Origin: Oscillibacter sp.
GTDB lineage: Bacteria; Bacillota; Clostridia; Oscillospirales; Oscillospiraceae
Assembly: GCA_003539495.1 (NCBI GenBank)
Contig: DPPB01000029.1
Location: 65,422 to 124,872 of the forward strand
DNA length: 59,451 nt
Direction of reading: 5' to 3'
Shown here: positions 41,457 through 49,461 of the stretch, one piece after another
How the letters are laid out: every line of letters begins with the position of its first letter
How positions within the stretch are numbered: the stretch's first letter is position 1
Position numbers and translations under genes: made by a program
Notes under the pieces: model-generated
What the model saw: the letters and a program-made list of their open reading frames with translations, nothing else
What the model was told of the DNA's origin: nothing
Databases searched by the model: none

Positions 41457-42908
41457 ATGACTGCGCTACAGGAGATTTTCAATAATCGAGAGATTGCTAT
41501 CGGAATATGGGTGATTATTGCACTTGCTGTAGTGTTGATAAGCAAATCTTTGCGCCAACCGTTGCTACAGTTCCTGAAAACAGCAATACCTATTCTGTTT
41601 TGCAGAAAGTTCGTAGTTTTTTATTGTGTGTTCATCGCCTTCTTTTTATTTGCCGTGGACATCCTGAAATGGGCTACTTTTTGGGATAGTAGTATGCTGA
41701 AGGATACGATTTTCTGGGTTGTATTTGTTGAACTACCATTGTTTGCAAAGGCTATAGAGAAGGCGAAAGACAATCGCTTTTTCTCAGATTTGATTGCGGA
41801 CAACTTAAAGTTCATTGTGTTGTTTGAGTTCTTTGTTGGATTTTGGACATTTGATTTGTGGATTGAACTAGTTGCTATACCGGTTACCGTTTTTGTTTCA
41901 TTTTTGTGTGCTCTGGCATCACGCGAAAAAAAGCATAAGCCAGCAAAGACCTTCTTCGATATTCTTCTTGTGATATGGGGATTTATCGTTCTTACCCATG
42001 CTGTATCCAGCACGGTGCAGGATCCAAAAGCATTTTTTAATTGGGATACGCTAAAATCTTTAATGTTGCCTGTGCTCTTGCTTGTTCTTAATCTTCCAGT
42101 TGTTTATGGGTTAGCCCTTTACAGTGGTTATGAGCAGTTGTTTATCAGAATCAAGAACGGGGCAAAAGATAAATGGAAGATGAAATTCCAAATCGTTGGT
42201 TTTGCAGGAATCAGTCTGCCCAGAGTTTCCGCAATTCGCAGAAACATACAAAAGACCATTCTTGTTAGCTTAAACGCCGATGATATGAGAAAAAGCCTAA
42301 ACAAACTGGAAGATCATTTGGCTATGCAGATAGGAGACAATTATATGAAACGAGCAAAGTTTTATGTTGGGGTATGCGTAACTGCTGCAGCAGGAAGCCT
42401 GATTGGACTTGTGCTGGCAAATTCCGAGGTTTCGATAAAAGACATAATTACACTGAACTTTGTGTTAGATATTCCCAGGATTAAGGAAATTCTAACTTAC
42501 ATTTTTTCTGTATCCCTTGTGTTCAGCTTGGCGCTGTTGTTCTATGCTATAGGCTTTAGGAAAAGGAAGAACGAGGAAATAACTCAGATTAAGAAGTATG
42601 CTGTTTTTGAGTTTCTCTTTGTACTTAAGAAACAGAAAGCTCAGTTGCAGGAGTATCCTCCAATTGATGATCCTGTCAGCTTGTTTGTAAACTACCTGCA
42701 AATAGCTTACGAACTAAAGGAAGCATGCACGAAAGCACTTGATGTATATGGAAACCTGCTAAACAATTGGGAGCGTGAAAGCATCGAACTACTGCAAACT
42801 TCTACGATGGGTCTACTTACTAACGCAACAATTGGCGGAGGCAGTTTTACAGACTTTGATGTAGACAGTTTCTGCGAATACTACAGGGAGAAAGTAAAAG
42901 CAATGTAG
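41457..42908 (+). CDS. Polytopic membrane protein of unknown function
   Basis: A 483-residue protein with a group of about seven predicted helices in the N-terminal half (for example IAIGIWVIIALAVVLISKSL), a cytoplasmic segment around residues 230-300 and two more helices before a soluble helical C-terminal tail of about 100 residues. No family is recognised. AAGGAGGT 6 bases upstream selects the ATG at 41457. The stop is TAG, and the same frame stays open for 35 more codons to TAA at 43014, with coding-like sequence (TSMVKSDAEKYTKRIESTY). The present form may be a truncated allele. Confidence 0.7.
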   Translation: MTALQEIFNNREIAIGIWVIIALAVVLISKSLRQPLLQFLKTAIPILFCRKFVVFYCVFIAFFLFAVDILKWATFWDSSMLKDTIFWVVFVELPLFAKAIEKAKDNRFFSDLIADNLKFIVLFEFFVGFWTFDLWIELVAIPVTVFVSFLCALASREKKHKPAKTFFDILLVIWGFIVLTHAVSSTVQDPKAFFNWDTLKSLMLPVLLLVLNLPVVYGLALYSGYEQLFIRIKNGAKDKWKMKFQIVGFAGISLPRVSAIRRNIQKTILVSLNADDMRKSLNKLEDHLAMQIGDNYMKRAKFYVGVCVTAAAGSLIGLVLANSEVSIKDIITLNFVLDIPRIKEILTYIFSVSLVFSLALLFYAIGFRKRKNEEITQIKKYAVFEFLFVLKKQKAQLQEYPPIDDPVSLFVNYLQIAYELKEACTKALDVYGNLLNNWERESIELLQTSTMGLLTNATIGGGSFTDFDVDSFCEYYREKVKAM

Positions 42909-43027
42909 CACGGTGCGAACTTTAATGCATTCACCTCGATGGTAAAAAGTGATGCTGAAAAATACACCAAAAGAATAGAATCTACTTACGAAGATTTTAA
43001 ACGATACTATGAGTAAATCTTAAAGCT

Positions 43028-43063
43028 GGGTGATGAGATGGAGAAACGCATCACCCGGTTTTT
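43028..43063 (+). terminator. Terminator of the membrane protein gene
   Basis: GGGTGATG (43028-43035) pairs with CATCACCC (43049-43056), then GGTTTTTG. The stop codon of the leftward small gene overlaps the right arm. Confidence 0.8.
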
Positions 43064-43341
43064 GATATTTTAGTTTGTCTTGCTTGCTGGCTTGCACTTT
43101 CTTTTCGCTCCTCGCTGTATGGCGCAGTCAGGCGGATGCTGACTCTATGCTTATCGATCTCGAACCGCAGGCCGCCCTTTTCGTCATCTTCGATTAGCTG
43201 GCACAGGTCTGGATAGGTGGCGGCATAGGCAGTTAGGCGCTTTTTGAGCTTGGTGTTGTAGGTGTAGATTTCAGCGGTGTTGTCGTATTCGTTGAAATAC
43301 AGTTCGGTGACTTTTCGTTTCTTTTTGGGAATCTTTTTCAT
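43051..43341 (-). CDS. Small basic protein of mobile elements, function unknown
   Basis: A 96-residue protein starting MKKIPKKKRKVTELYFNEYD with KKRLTAYAATYPDLCQLIED in the middle. It is rich in lysine at the start and tyrosine throughout, with no membrane helix. Similar short proteins occur next to integrases of clostridial islands, but I do not know a function. AAGGAGGTTTT precedes the ATG. It follows the integrase on the same strand after about 130 bases. Confidence 0.65.
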   Translation of the reverse strand: MKKIPKKKRKVTELYFNEYDNTAEIYTYNTKLKKRLTAYAATYPDLCQLIEDDEKGGLRFEIDKHRVSIRLTAPYSEERKESASQQARQTKISKTG

Positions 43342-43412
43342 AAAACCTCCTTATTTTTGATTTATTTTTCTGGCTCTAGAGCTGGGAAATCGGGACTAAA
43401 ATCTGACAGCGA

Positions 43413-43444
43413 AGCCTGGAACGATGTGTTGGTCGTTCCAGGCT
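43413..43444 (+). terminator. Stem-loop between integrase and small protein gene
   Basis: AGCCTGGAACGA pairs with its complement (43433-43444), loop of 8, then TTTCTA on the plus strand. On the minus strand it lies just after the integrase stop. Confidence 0.6.
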
Positions 43445-43469
43445 TTTCTATCGGCTACAAAGCCGAATT

Positions 43470-44612
43470 TTACATACTCAGCACATTTCCCATGGTCTGG
43501 GCGGCTTCCTTCTGCGCCGAGGTGGTGACATGGGCGTAGGTGTCTAGCGTGAAGCCAGCGGAGAAGTGGCCCAGCATGCCGCTGACTGTTTTGATATCCA
43601 CACCGTTCTGCAAGGCGATGGTGGCGAAGGTGTGACGGAGGTCGTGGAACCGGACTTTCGGGATACCTGCCCGTTCCAGCACCCGTTTCAGCATATTGTT
43701 CACACTGTCCGGGGAGATGGGACCGCCGTTGGGGGACGGGAACACATACTGGTCATTGGTTTTCCGTTTCTGCTCCCGCAGGACTTCGATTGCCTGGGGC
43801 GAGATACTCACCGCCCGGTAGGAGTTTTTGGTTTTCAGCGGCGACTCTACGATTTTGCCATCTACTCTTGCAATCTGGCGTCTGACCTTGATGATGCCAT
43901 TCTTCCAGTCAATGTCCGTCCATCTGAGTCCGAGAAGCTCACCCCGGCGGAGGCCGGTTGCCAGTTCAATGTAGTACATTTCGTAGACACCGGTGGCTTT
44001 CGCTTCCTGAAGGAATGCCTGCAACTGTTCTGCCGGGATGGTTTGCATCTCTTTATGTTCCAGCTTCGGCAGGGAGACATTCTTGCAGGGATTCTCGGTG
44101 ATAATTTTCTGTGCTACTGCGAAGTCCATGGCAGAGGAGATGACCTGGTTGATGTTCCGCACTGTCTTTGCACTTAACCCCTTCGGCTGGTGTTCTGCTT
44201 CTATCCGCTCCACCCGCCCCTTATCCATCAGTTTGTGGTACAGTTTTTGGAGATCCATGGTACTCAGCTTTTCCAGCGGAATCTTGCCGATATTTGGAGT
44301 AATGTGATTATCGATGTAGCCCCGGTAGGTCTGGTGCGACGACGGCCTGACCTTGATTTTGCACACATTCTCGAACCATTCCTCCATCCACTGGGCAACC
44401 ATGTACTTGCCCTGTTTGGTGAAGTCCAGTTTCTGACTCTCTGCCAACGCTTTTTTCAGTTTTTCCTTAACCTCGGCTTGCGTTTTTCCCAGCATATTTT
44501 TGAAAACCTGCTTGCCGGTGACGGGGTCATGCCCAGCCGTGTACCGTCCCTCCCAGCGGCCATCCTTTCGCTTGCGGATATTGCCCTCACCGTTGCTTCT
44601 TCGTTTCGCCAT
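43470..44612 (-). CDS. Tyrosine recombinase / integrase
   Basis: A 380-residue site-specific integrase. It has an N-terminal AP2-like arm-binding part (RRSNGEGNIRKRKDGRWEGR), a SAM-like core-binding domain and the catalytic domain with the first arginine in ELATGLRRGELLGLRW, HDLRHTFATIAL (H-x-x-R), GMLGH and the nucleophile in TLDTYAHV. AAGGAGGG 8 bases upstream fixes the ATG at 44612. It probably integrates the island into tRNA-fMet. Unusually, its gene lies about 6.6 kb from attL instead of next to it. Confidence 0.93.
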   Translation of the reverse strand: MAKRRSNGEGNIRKRKDGRWEGRYTAGHDPVTGKQVFKNMLGKTQAEVKEKLKKALAESQKLDFTKQGKYMVAQWMEEWFENVCKIKVRPSSHQTYRGYIDNHITPNIGKIPLEKLSTMDLQKLYHKLMDKGRVERIEAEHQPKGLSAKTVRNINQVISSAMDFAVAQKIITENPCKNVSLPKLEHKEMQTIPAEQLQAFLQEAKATGVYEMYYIELATGLRRGELLGLRWTDIDWKNGIIKVRRQIARVDGKIVESPLKTKNSYRAVSISPQAIEVLREQKRKTNDQYVFPSPNGGPISPDSVNNMLKRVLERAGIPKVRFHDLRHTFATIALQNGVDIKTVSGMLGHFSAGFTLDTYAHVTTSAQKEAAQTMGNVLSM

Positions 44613-44742
44613 CTGCGATCCCTCCTTATCAGCGACACACATTACCACAGAAAGGGAAAAATAGCTATTCACGAAATCTACCAAAGATTTTCCACTATTT
44701 TTGACCTTTCCCGGTACTAATTTGTTTCATTCATTTTGTTAG

Positions 44743-44782
44743 AACCCGCCGGATGGCACTTGCCGGTGCTGCCCGGCGGGTT
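44743..44782 (-). terminator. Hairpin between relaxase and integrase genes
   Basis: AACCCGCCGG (44743-44752) pairs with CCGGCGGGTT (44773-44782), with an inner GCAC/GTGC stem. It lies just after the relaxase stop and likely separates the mobilisation operon from the integrase. Confidence 0.7.
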
Positions 44783-44785
44783 CCT

Positions 44786-46486
44786 TTACGTAGTCAGTTC
44801 CATATCATTGCTGTAATCCTGACCATCGGAACGCTGACCATGCACCTGTTTCTTTTCCTCGATTTTCTGCCGCTGCTTGCGGTCAATGGAATCTCTGCGG
44901 TGGATATGCCGGTTGGCACTGGTTTGGATCAAGCCAGCCAATCCCCGGAACAGGCTGAACACTGCGGAGGTGGTTTGCTGGTGGATATGATTCTGCACCT
45001 TTTCCAGCAGAGCGGAAGCGTATTCATTGCCATGGCGTGCGGATGCTGTCAGCCACTCCATGCCCACTTCCAGATTCTGCGGCACACCCTGTCCGAAGCA
45101 GTAGAGCTTGCCAAGCTGGTATTCGGCATAGGAATTGCCTTGTTCCGCTGCCAGTTCGAACATAGAGATGGCTTTCCGAATATCCGTTTTCAGATACTGC
45201 TTACCGATTCCGTAGACCGCATCCACACTACCGCGGATGGCGGCTTCATGGAGATACTGCTTCACTTCCGGACTTGGCTCTACCTCCGGCTCACGCAGGC
45301 TACTAACTACTTTCGGGTACATGTCCGAGCCATCGTCAACAAAGTCCACACGGGGCAGAACAGGGCCTGACAGGGGCAATTCTTCCTGCGGGATGTGTAG
45401 CCTCATCGCTGTCTGTACCACGGCGTTACGAATGGCCTTGAATTCCTTCTGCTGTTCCAGAGGAATCCGCTCCGGCATCTTGCTGGTGTAGGTGCGAAGC
45501 ACATCCTCTTTCTGTTCGTACCACAGAGAATACAGTTCCTGGATTCTGCTGTCCCCGGCAAGTTCCGCAACGATGGCATCCACCAGTTTCTTGGTACCGG
45601 CATTGAGATATCCATACTGCTTCTTGCCCTTGGCTTTTGCAAGCCTGTCCGCAAGCTGAATGAATATCATCTGCATCTTGGGACTTTCATATTCGCCGTG
45701 GTTGATTTCGTTGACGATCTGCACGATCCTCTCACGGCTTTCCTGCCGCAGTTCATCCCGGAGATCCGTCTGCTTCTGATAGATCTGCAGCAGATCCTGC
45801 CGGAAGATCTCCTGCGCCAGATTCGCCTTGATAGTTTCAATCCCCTTGGTGGAGAGGTAGGCTTCATTGGGATCGACAGAGTAGGCCATCATATGGACAT
45901 GAGGATGATTGCCGGAATTGTGAAATGCGGCATACCAGCGGAAGTTCTCCGGGGATATTTTCATCTGCTGGGCGATCTGATTCCGCTGGGAGCGAAGCAG
46001 GTGCATCCACGCATCCGGGGTGTTATAGCCCAGCCGTTCCGCATCTTCCCGGCGGAGGGAGATGATGTGCGTCCAGATGTTACCGGGGTGATTGTTCATT
46101 TCGTCCTGCACCTGGGACAGCACGATGGGTACCCCCTCGTCCGTGAACAGACCATTACTACCGGGGCGCTCATCAATATATTTCAGATATACATCCCTTT
46201 GAGGAGCATCGCCGTACAATTCCAGAACGCTATTGATGAACGCATCCGCATTGCCGCGGGTAGAATTATCTGCGTAATCCCGGTACTCGTGACTGTCCTT
46301 GCTGTCCGGGTACTTTTTCAGCAGCCTTGTGATTTGCTTCTGCTGTTCTGCGGTGGCAGGCAGATGGCGGGAGGTATCTTCCGCCATCTCCACACCTTCC
46401 CGGGTGGCGATATACTTGAGGTAGCCACCGGGAGACTTTTTGTCACCGGGTTTCAGATAGGGGGATTTCAAAATCAGTCTCGCCAT
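44786..46486 (-). CDS. MobP-type relaxase with Sel1-like repeats
   Basis: A 566-residue relaxase, which would nick at oriT and lead the DNA strand during conjugation. Residues near 200 contain NHPHVHMMAYSV, the histidine motif of MobP/MobL relaxases; the N-terminal part holds GGYLKYIATREGV. The C-terminal third has two or three Sel1-like repeats (AISMFELAAEQGNSYAEYQL, then GMEWLTASARHGNEYASALL). A basic tail closes it. AAAGGGTGA precedes the ATG. It follows the RHH protein gene with 6 bases between them, and uses a transfer apparatus supplied by another element. Confidence 0.88.
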   Translation of the reverse strand: MARLILKSPYLKPGDKKSPGGYLKYIATREGVEMAEDTSRHLPATAEQQKQITRLLKKYPDSKDSHEYRDYADNSTRGNADAFINSVLELYGDAPQRDVYLKYIDERPGSNGLFTDEGVPIVLSQVQDEMNNHPGNIWTHIISLRREDAERLGYNTPDAWMHLLRSQRNQIAQQMKISPENFRWYAAFHNSGNHPHVHMMAYSVDPNEAYLSTKGIETIKANLAQEIFRQDLLQIYQKQTDLRDELRQESRERIVQIVNEINHGEYESPKMQMIFIQLADRLAKAKGKKQYGYLNAGTKKLVDAIVAELAGDSRIQELYSLWYEQKEDVLRTYTSKMPERIPLEQQKEFKAIRNAVVQTAMRLHIPQEELPLSGPVLPRVDFVDDGSDMYPKVVSSLREPEVEPSPEVKQYLHEAAIRGSVDAVYGIGKQYLKTDIRKAISMFELAAEQGNSYAEYQLGKLYCFGQGVPQNLEVGMEWLTASARHGNEYASALLEKVQNHIHQQTTSAVFSLFRGLAGLIQTSANRHIHRRDSIDRKQRQKIEEKKQVHGQRSDGQDYSNDMELTT

Positions 46487-46492
46487 CCATTG

Positions 46493-46897
46493 TCACCCTT
46501 TCTGAAATTCTACCGCATCCTCGAAGCTGTATTTACCACCGATGGCAGCAACTTCGTTGGTGCAGAACCGGCGGAGAGCGGATAAGGAATCTTCATCGAT
46601 ATCATGGGTAGCGGCAATGATGTTGCTCATCATCGCAATCTCCACACCCAGCTTGAACAGAAGCCTGCTGATCCTGTCCTCGGTGAGCGCAATCTTACTT
46701 CCAATAACCGATTCCAATGCAGGTGTCAGCACCCGACTGCTTTCCTTCATGTTCAGTACGGCGATATAGTGTTCGATGGCTTCCCGGATGAACTCACTGC
46801 GGGATTCGGCATTGCTTTTCTCCATAGCTGCATCACACCGGGCCAGCAATTCATTGTTGATATAAACGCCAATTCTGTTGCTATTATTTTCTTGCAT
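46493..46897 (-). CDS. Ribbon-helix-helix protein, likely relaxosome accessory factor
   Basis: A 134-residue protein. The N-terminal part RIGVYINNELLARCDAAMEK and ESRSEFIREAIEHYI is a ribbon-helix-helix DNA-binding domain; the rest is helical. In mobilisable elements such proteins bind oriT and recruit the relaxase. GGAAGGAG precedes the ATG. The candidate oriT lies immediately upstream. Confidence 0.8.
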   Translation of the reverse strand: MQENNSNRIGVYINNELLARCDAAMEKSNAESRSEFIREAIEHYIAVLNMKESSRVLTPALESVIGSKIALTEDRISRLLFKLGVEIAMMSNIIAATHDIDEDSLSALRRFCTNEVAAIGGKYSFEDAVEFQKG

Positions 46898-47147
46898 TTT
46901 TCTCCTTCCTGATGGGAATGACTCCCATCAAAACTGTTGCGGCTCTAGGATAATCCGTCGCCCAGACGCCTGCTTTCCTGATACTTCTCCAAAAGGTAAC
47001 ACCTCGAAAACCGTGTAAAAACCCCGACCGGCGTTGCCGGGCGGTGTAAATCGGAGGTATTCGGCGATAGCCGGAATACCTCCTTTATCCTGCTTTCCAA
47101 TCCTTTCATCCGAAATCTCCGAAATCAGTATGGAAAGCAACTCCAGC
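46898..47147. other. Non-coding region with inverted repeats: candidate oriT
   Basis: No gene is supported in these 250 bases. GATGGGA/TCCCATC (46911-46929) is a stem with a 5-base loop. CCGGC/GCCGG forms a small stem near 47030, and GGAGGTATTCGGC (47053-47065) pairs with GCCGGAATACCTCC (47070-47083) apart from one bulged G. The place next to an RHH gene and a relaxase gene is typical of oriT. Confidence 0.5.
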
Positions 47148-47516
47148 TTATGCGGGAAGCTCCTCGCCAATGAACAGCGGAAGCTCGTCTGCTTCTGTAT
47201 CCAGGTCACGGTAAATCTCCGGGTTGTCCAGGCTCAGCAGATGATACTCGTTGTTGGAGTAGCCGTAGGGATTGCGGTGCTTGTACATGGCAATCAGCTT
47301 CCGCTTGACCAGAACCTTGATGGCTTTCTGGAGAGAAGACTTTTTGATGCCGGTATCCTGAATGATTTTCTTGTGCGTGGGCCAGCAGTATCCCTTACTG
47401 CCGGAGCAGCAGACCAGATACGCATACAGTTTGAACTGGGTGGCATCCAGCGGCACATGGAAGATGCTGTTGGGCAGACGAAAGAATTCTTTTGCGGGCG
47501 GTTCATACAATCTCAT
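47148..47516 (-). CDS. Winged-helix protein, replication-initiator-like
   Basis: A 122-residue protein with a helix-turn-helix domain of the type found in plasmid and island replication initiators: FKLYAYLVCCSGSKGYCWPT, HKKIIQDTGIKKSSLQKAIK and VLVKRKLIAMY. Residues YGYSNNEYHLL follow as the wing. Its start overlaps the end of the excisionase-like gene by 4 bases. A role in replication of the excised circle or in regulation is inferred. Confidence 0.7.
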   Translation of the reverse strand: MRLYEPPAKEFFRLPNSIFHVPLDATQFKLYAYLVCCSGSKGYCWPTHKKIIQDTGIKKSSLQKAIKVLVKRKLIAMYKHRNPYGYSNNEYHLLSLDNPEIYRDLDTEADELPLFIGEELPA

Positions 47517-47722
47517 CCATCCACCTCCGTTTGCTGGTCAATCCACTGGATAAACTTGTCTTTTGGAACAAGAATCCGTGTGCCGATTCTGATGTGAGGG
47601 AATCCTTTCGAACGAACCAACTCGTAGGCCGCCGCTCTGGAGATTCCCAGCACTTCTCCTACCTCCGGCGCGGTCAGCGTCAGCGGCAGGGCATCATAGT
47701 TTTTGAATTTGCTTTCTCTCAT
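47513..47722 (-). CDS. Excisionase-family DNA-binding protein
   Basis: A 69-residue HTH_17/MerR-like protein: LTLTAPEVGEVLGISRAAAY, ELVRSKGFPHIRIGTRILVP and KDKFIQWIDQQ. This is the excisionase family that helps integrases remove elements. AGGAGG is 8 bases before the ATG at 47722; the longer frame upstream is not supported. The leader before it is structured (47810-47874). Confidence 0.85.
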   Translation of the reverse strand: MRESKFKNYDALPLTLTAPEVGEVLGISRAAAYELVRSKGFPHIRIGTRILVPKDKFIQWIDQQTEVDG

Positions 47723-47809
47723 TTTCATTTCCTCCTGTATTGTTTTCGCGCAGTCTGCTCTCGCAATCACAGATTTCTCACTCCTTCCGATGGCCGGGCA
47801 AACAAAAAA

Positions 47810-47874
47810 CGCATACCAACGAACACCGAACAGGAATCGGTTTTGATTCCCCTGCGGTGTCAGTTATGTATGCG
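47810..47874. repeat. Nested inverted repeat in the excisionase leader
   Basis: Three concentric pairs: CGCATAC with GTATGCG (47810-47816, 47868-47874), ACACCG with CGGTGT (47823-47828, 47855-47860), and GGAATC with GATTCC (47833-47838, 47845-47850). It could fold as one long hairpin in the excisionase mRNA, or serve as a single-strand origin. Confidence 0.65.
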
Positions 47875-47903
47875 CGATATTTTGATATGTTGTGCCGGCG
47901 GCA

Positions 47904-48461
47904 CTATGTATGTAGTAGAATTATAACAGAATAATCCAAATTTTTCAAGTGCAGGGCGTGAACGGAATGTGAACGGAGCGCTTTCTTATGTTTGTGGTTC
48001 ACTTTATAGGACACGCACAGAAGATTTGTAAACCGGGTTTCGAGAAAAATTTGCGAAAAATACGGAGCCTCATCTTCCATGAGACTCCGCAGGAGGTCAA
48101 GTATTTTCCGCAGCCGTTTTGAAATCGCCATTTTGCTTATACCAAATTCCTTGCCGATCTGTTCCAATGTATAGAACCGAAAGTAGTAAAACCGAAGCAG
48201 TTTCTGGTCATCATCAGGCAGAGTTGGAAAGATCTTCCGGAGTTTGTGCTTCCGCAAAAGAAGGAATGCTTGCTCAAAGGTTGGATCGGTTGGCTCGTCT
48301 GTGAACAGACCGGGCATTGTGTAAATTTCATTCCCAACGAAATCCAGGTGACGCTGGTCACTTCTTCGTTGAGCACTTTCCCGTAAACGATCCTGCTCCA
48401 AAAACTCCGCGACTTCATCGGATACAGTAATCTTTTGACCGTAGTAGTTGATGTTTTTCAT
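47904..48461 (-). CDS. Sigma-70-like regulator of mobile elements
   Basis: A 185-residue protein. Region 4-like helix-turn-helix sequence is clear: LLRFYYFRFYTLEQIGKEFG and ISKMAISKRLRKILDLL. The N-terminal part (INYYGQKITVSDEVAEFLEQ) matches small sigma-like proteins of clostridial islands. The ATG at 48461 gives a normal length but its ribosome site (GGCGGTAAAG) is weak. It probably drives genes of the mobilisation module. Confidence 0.75.
   Translation of the reverse strand: MKNINYYGQKITVSDEVAEFLEQDRLRESAQRRSDQRHLDFVGNEIYTMPGLFTDEPTDPTFEQAFLLLRKHKLRKIFPTLPDDDQKLLRFYYFRFYTLEQIGKEFGISKMAISKRLRKILDLLRSLMEDEAPYFSQIFLETRFTNLLCVSYKVNHKHKKALRSHSVHALHLKNLDYSVIILLHT
47930..47938 (-). promoter_or_regulatory. 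Extended -10 promoter for the excisionase operon
   Basis: Minus strand TGTTATAAT. No good -35. It lies within the 3' end of the sigma-like gene and gives a leader of about 200 bases that includes the nested inverted repeat. Confidence 0.5.
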
Positions 48462-48484
48462 CTTTACCGCCTGTCCAGTACGAA

Positions 48485-48577
48485 AGGTCGGCAGATGTTG
48501 ACCGACACAGCCATCACGCTGCATCCCTTCCACCCTGGAGCGGAATGGTTGGGATGAGGTCGAACATCTGCCGACCT
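48485..48577. repeat. Interrupted inverted repeat upstream of the sigma-like gene
   Basis: AGGTCGGCAGATGTTGACC (48485-48503) is repeated in reverse at 48558-48577 with one extra base, separated by 54 bases. It lies in the leader or promoter of the sigma-like gene. Paired binding sites or a long RNA stem are possible. Confidence 0.7.
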
Positions 48578-48593
48578 CATCGGTACTTTTCAA

Positions 48594-48845
48594 TAGTTTA
48601 GTTCATAAGTTGGGTGCCTGACGATGGATTTATTATATCAGGCGGCAAGAGAATAATCAAGAACATTTGTGCGAATTATGTCGAACGGTTTGAAATACAA
48701 GGGATTCTATTTGTTTATTGTGTTTTGTTAGCGACCACTTGACGGTGCAACCGACGGCCGCCAAGCAATAATTTGGCACTAATGACAGTTGCAATTTTGA
48801 GGAAGCCAAGGTAACATCACCAAAACATTTTTGGAGGTGTTACAT
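48594..48845. other. Non-coding gap between mobilisation and defence modules
   Basis: About 250 AT-rich bases with no supported gene. A small hairpin GCCAA/TTGGC lies at 48760-48777. A clear promoter for the rightward genes was not found. Confidence 0.4.
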
Positions 48846-49160
48846 TTGAAGTCCATTTCTGAAGCAATGAAAGCCTATATGCTAACTCATCCCTTTGACT
48901 CTGGCAATTCGGATTGTCAGACGGTACTGGATCAGCTCTACCATGCCTATGCAGAATCCCATGAGCACGATCCCCAAGAGATTGGTGATGGATTCAAGGA
49001 GCTGGAGGAGTATCTGTGTGTACTGCCATTGGATAATAACAACGCAGTTTTCAATCTGTGTTGTCGCCTGTGCAGTGCATATGAACGCAAGGCCTTTCTG
49101 GACAGCCTGCAATACGGCGCTGAACTGATGCTGGAACTGGGAAAGGAGTCTGACCGATGA
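48846..49160 (+). CDS. Small acidic protein, first of a paralogous pair
   Basis: A 104-residue protein starting at TTG after GGAGG (8-base spacing); the frame also opens upstream but without a ribosome site. The core is VLDQLYHAYAESHEHDPQEI, then FKELEEYL and LCCRLCSAYERKAFLDSLQY. The next gene has the same layout (LLYECFNENNPYDSEQIKAD, VCKLCRDHERAGVVEGIKIG), so the two arose by duplication. All-helical, no known domain that I can name with confidence; similar small proteins are frequent in clostridial islands. It overlaps the second gene by ATGA. Confidence 0.65.
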   Translation: MKSISEAMKAYMLTHPFDSGNSDCQTVLDQLYHAYAESHEHDPQEIGDGFKELEEYLCVLPLDNNNAVFNLCCRLCSAYERKAFLDSLQYGAELMLELGKESDR

Positions 49161-49450
49161 AAGAATTCCTTGAGAAATTAAGACAACAGGTAGCTGAAAA
49201 TCCTCCCAATTATGGGGATGCGGATTCTGTCCTGGGATTACTGTATGAATGCTTCAACGAAAACAACCCCTATGACAGTGAGCAGATAAAGGCGGATTTC
49301 GAAGAACTGTACCGGCAGATGAACGGGATGCCCCTCCGGGAGATGGACAGAATCGTCTATCCGGTTTGCAAGCTCTGCCGGGATCATGAGAGGGCAGGGG
49401 TTGTGGAGGGAATCAAAATTGGCGTTAGATTACTACAAGAGTTAGGATAG
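49157..49450 (+). CDS. Small acidic protein, second of a paralogous pair
   Basis: A 97-residue helical protein related to the preceding product, beginning MKEFLEKLRQQVAENPPNYG. The shared features are a DS/DC-x-x-VL..L-Y pattern in the first third and a C-x-x-C-x-x-x-E-R segment near the end. It is translated by overlap with the first gene. The pair sits between the mobilisation genes and the methyltransferases. Function unknown. Confidence 0.65.
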   Translation: MKEFLEKLRQQVAENPPNYGDADSVLGLLYECFNENNPYDSEQIKADFEELYRQMNGMPLREMDRIVYPVCKLCRDHERAGVVEGIKIGVRLLQELG

Positions 49451-49461
49451 TACATCCATAG

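Noticed and set aside
46928..47209. Leftward 93-codon frame upstream of the RHH gene
   Set aside because: It overlaps the well-supported helix-turn-helix gene, has no ribosome site, and covers the inverted repeats of the likely oriT.
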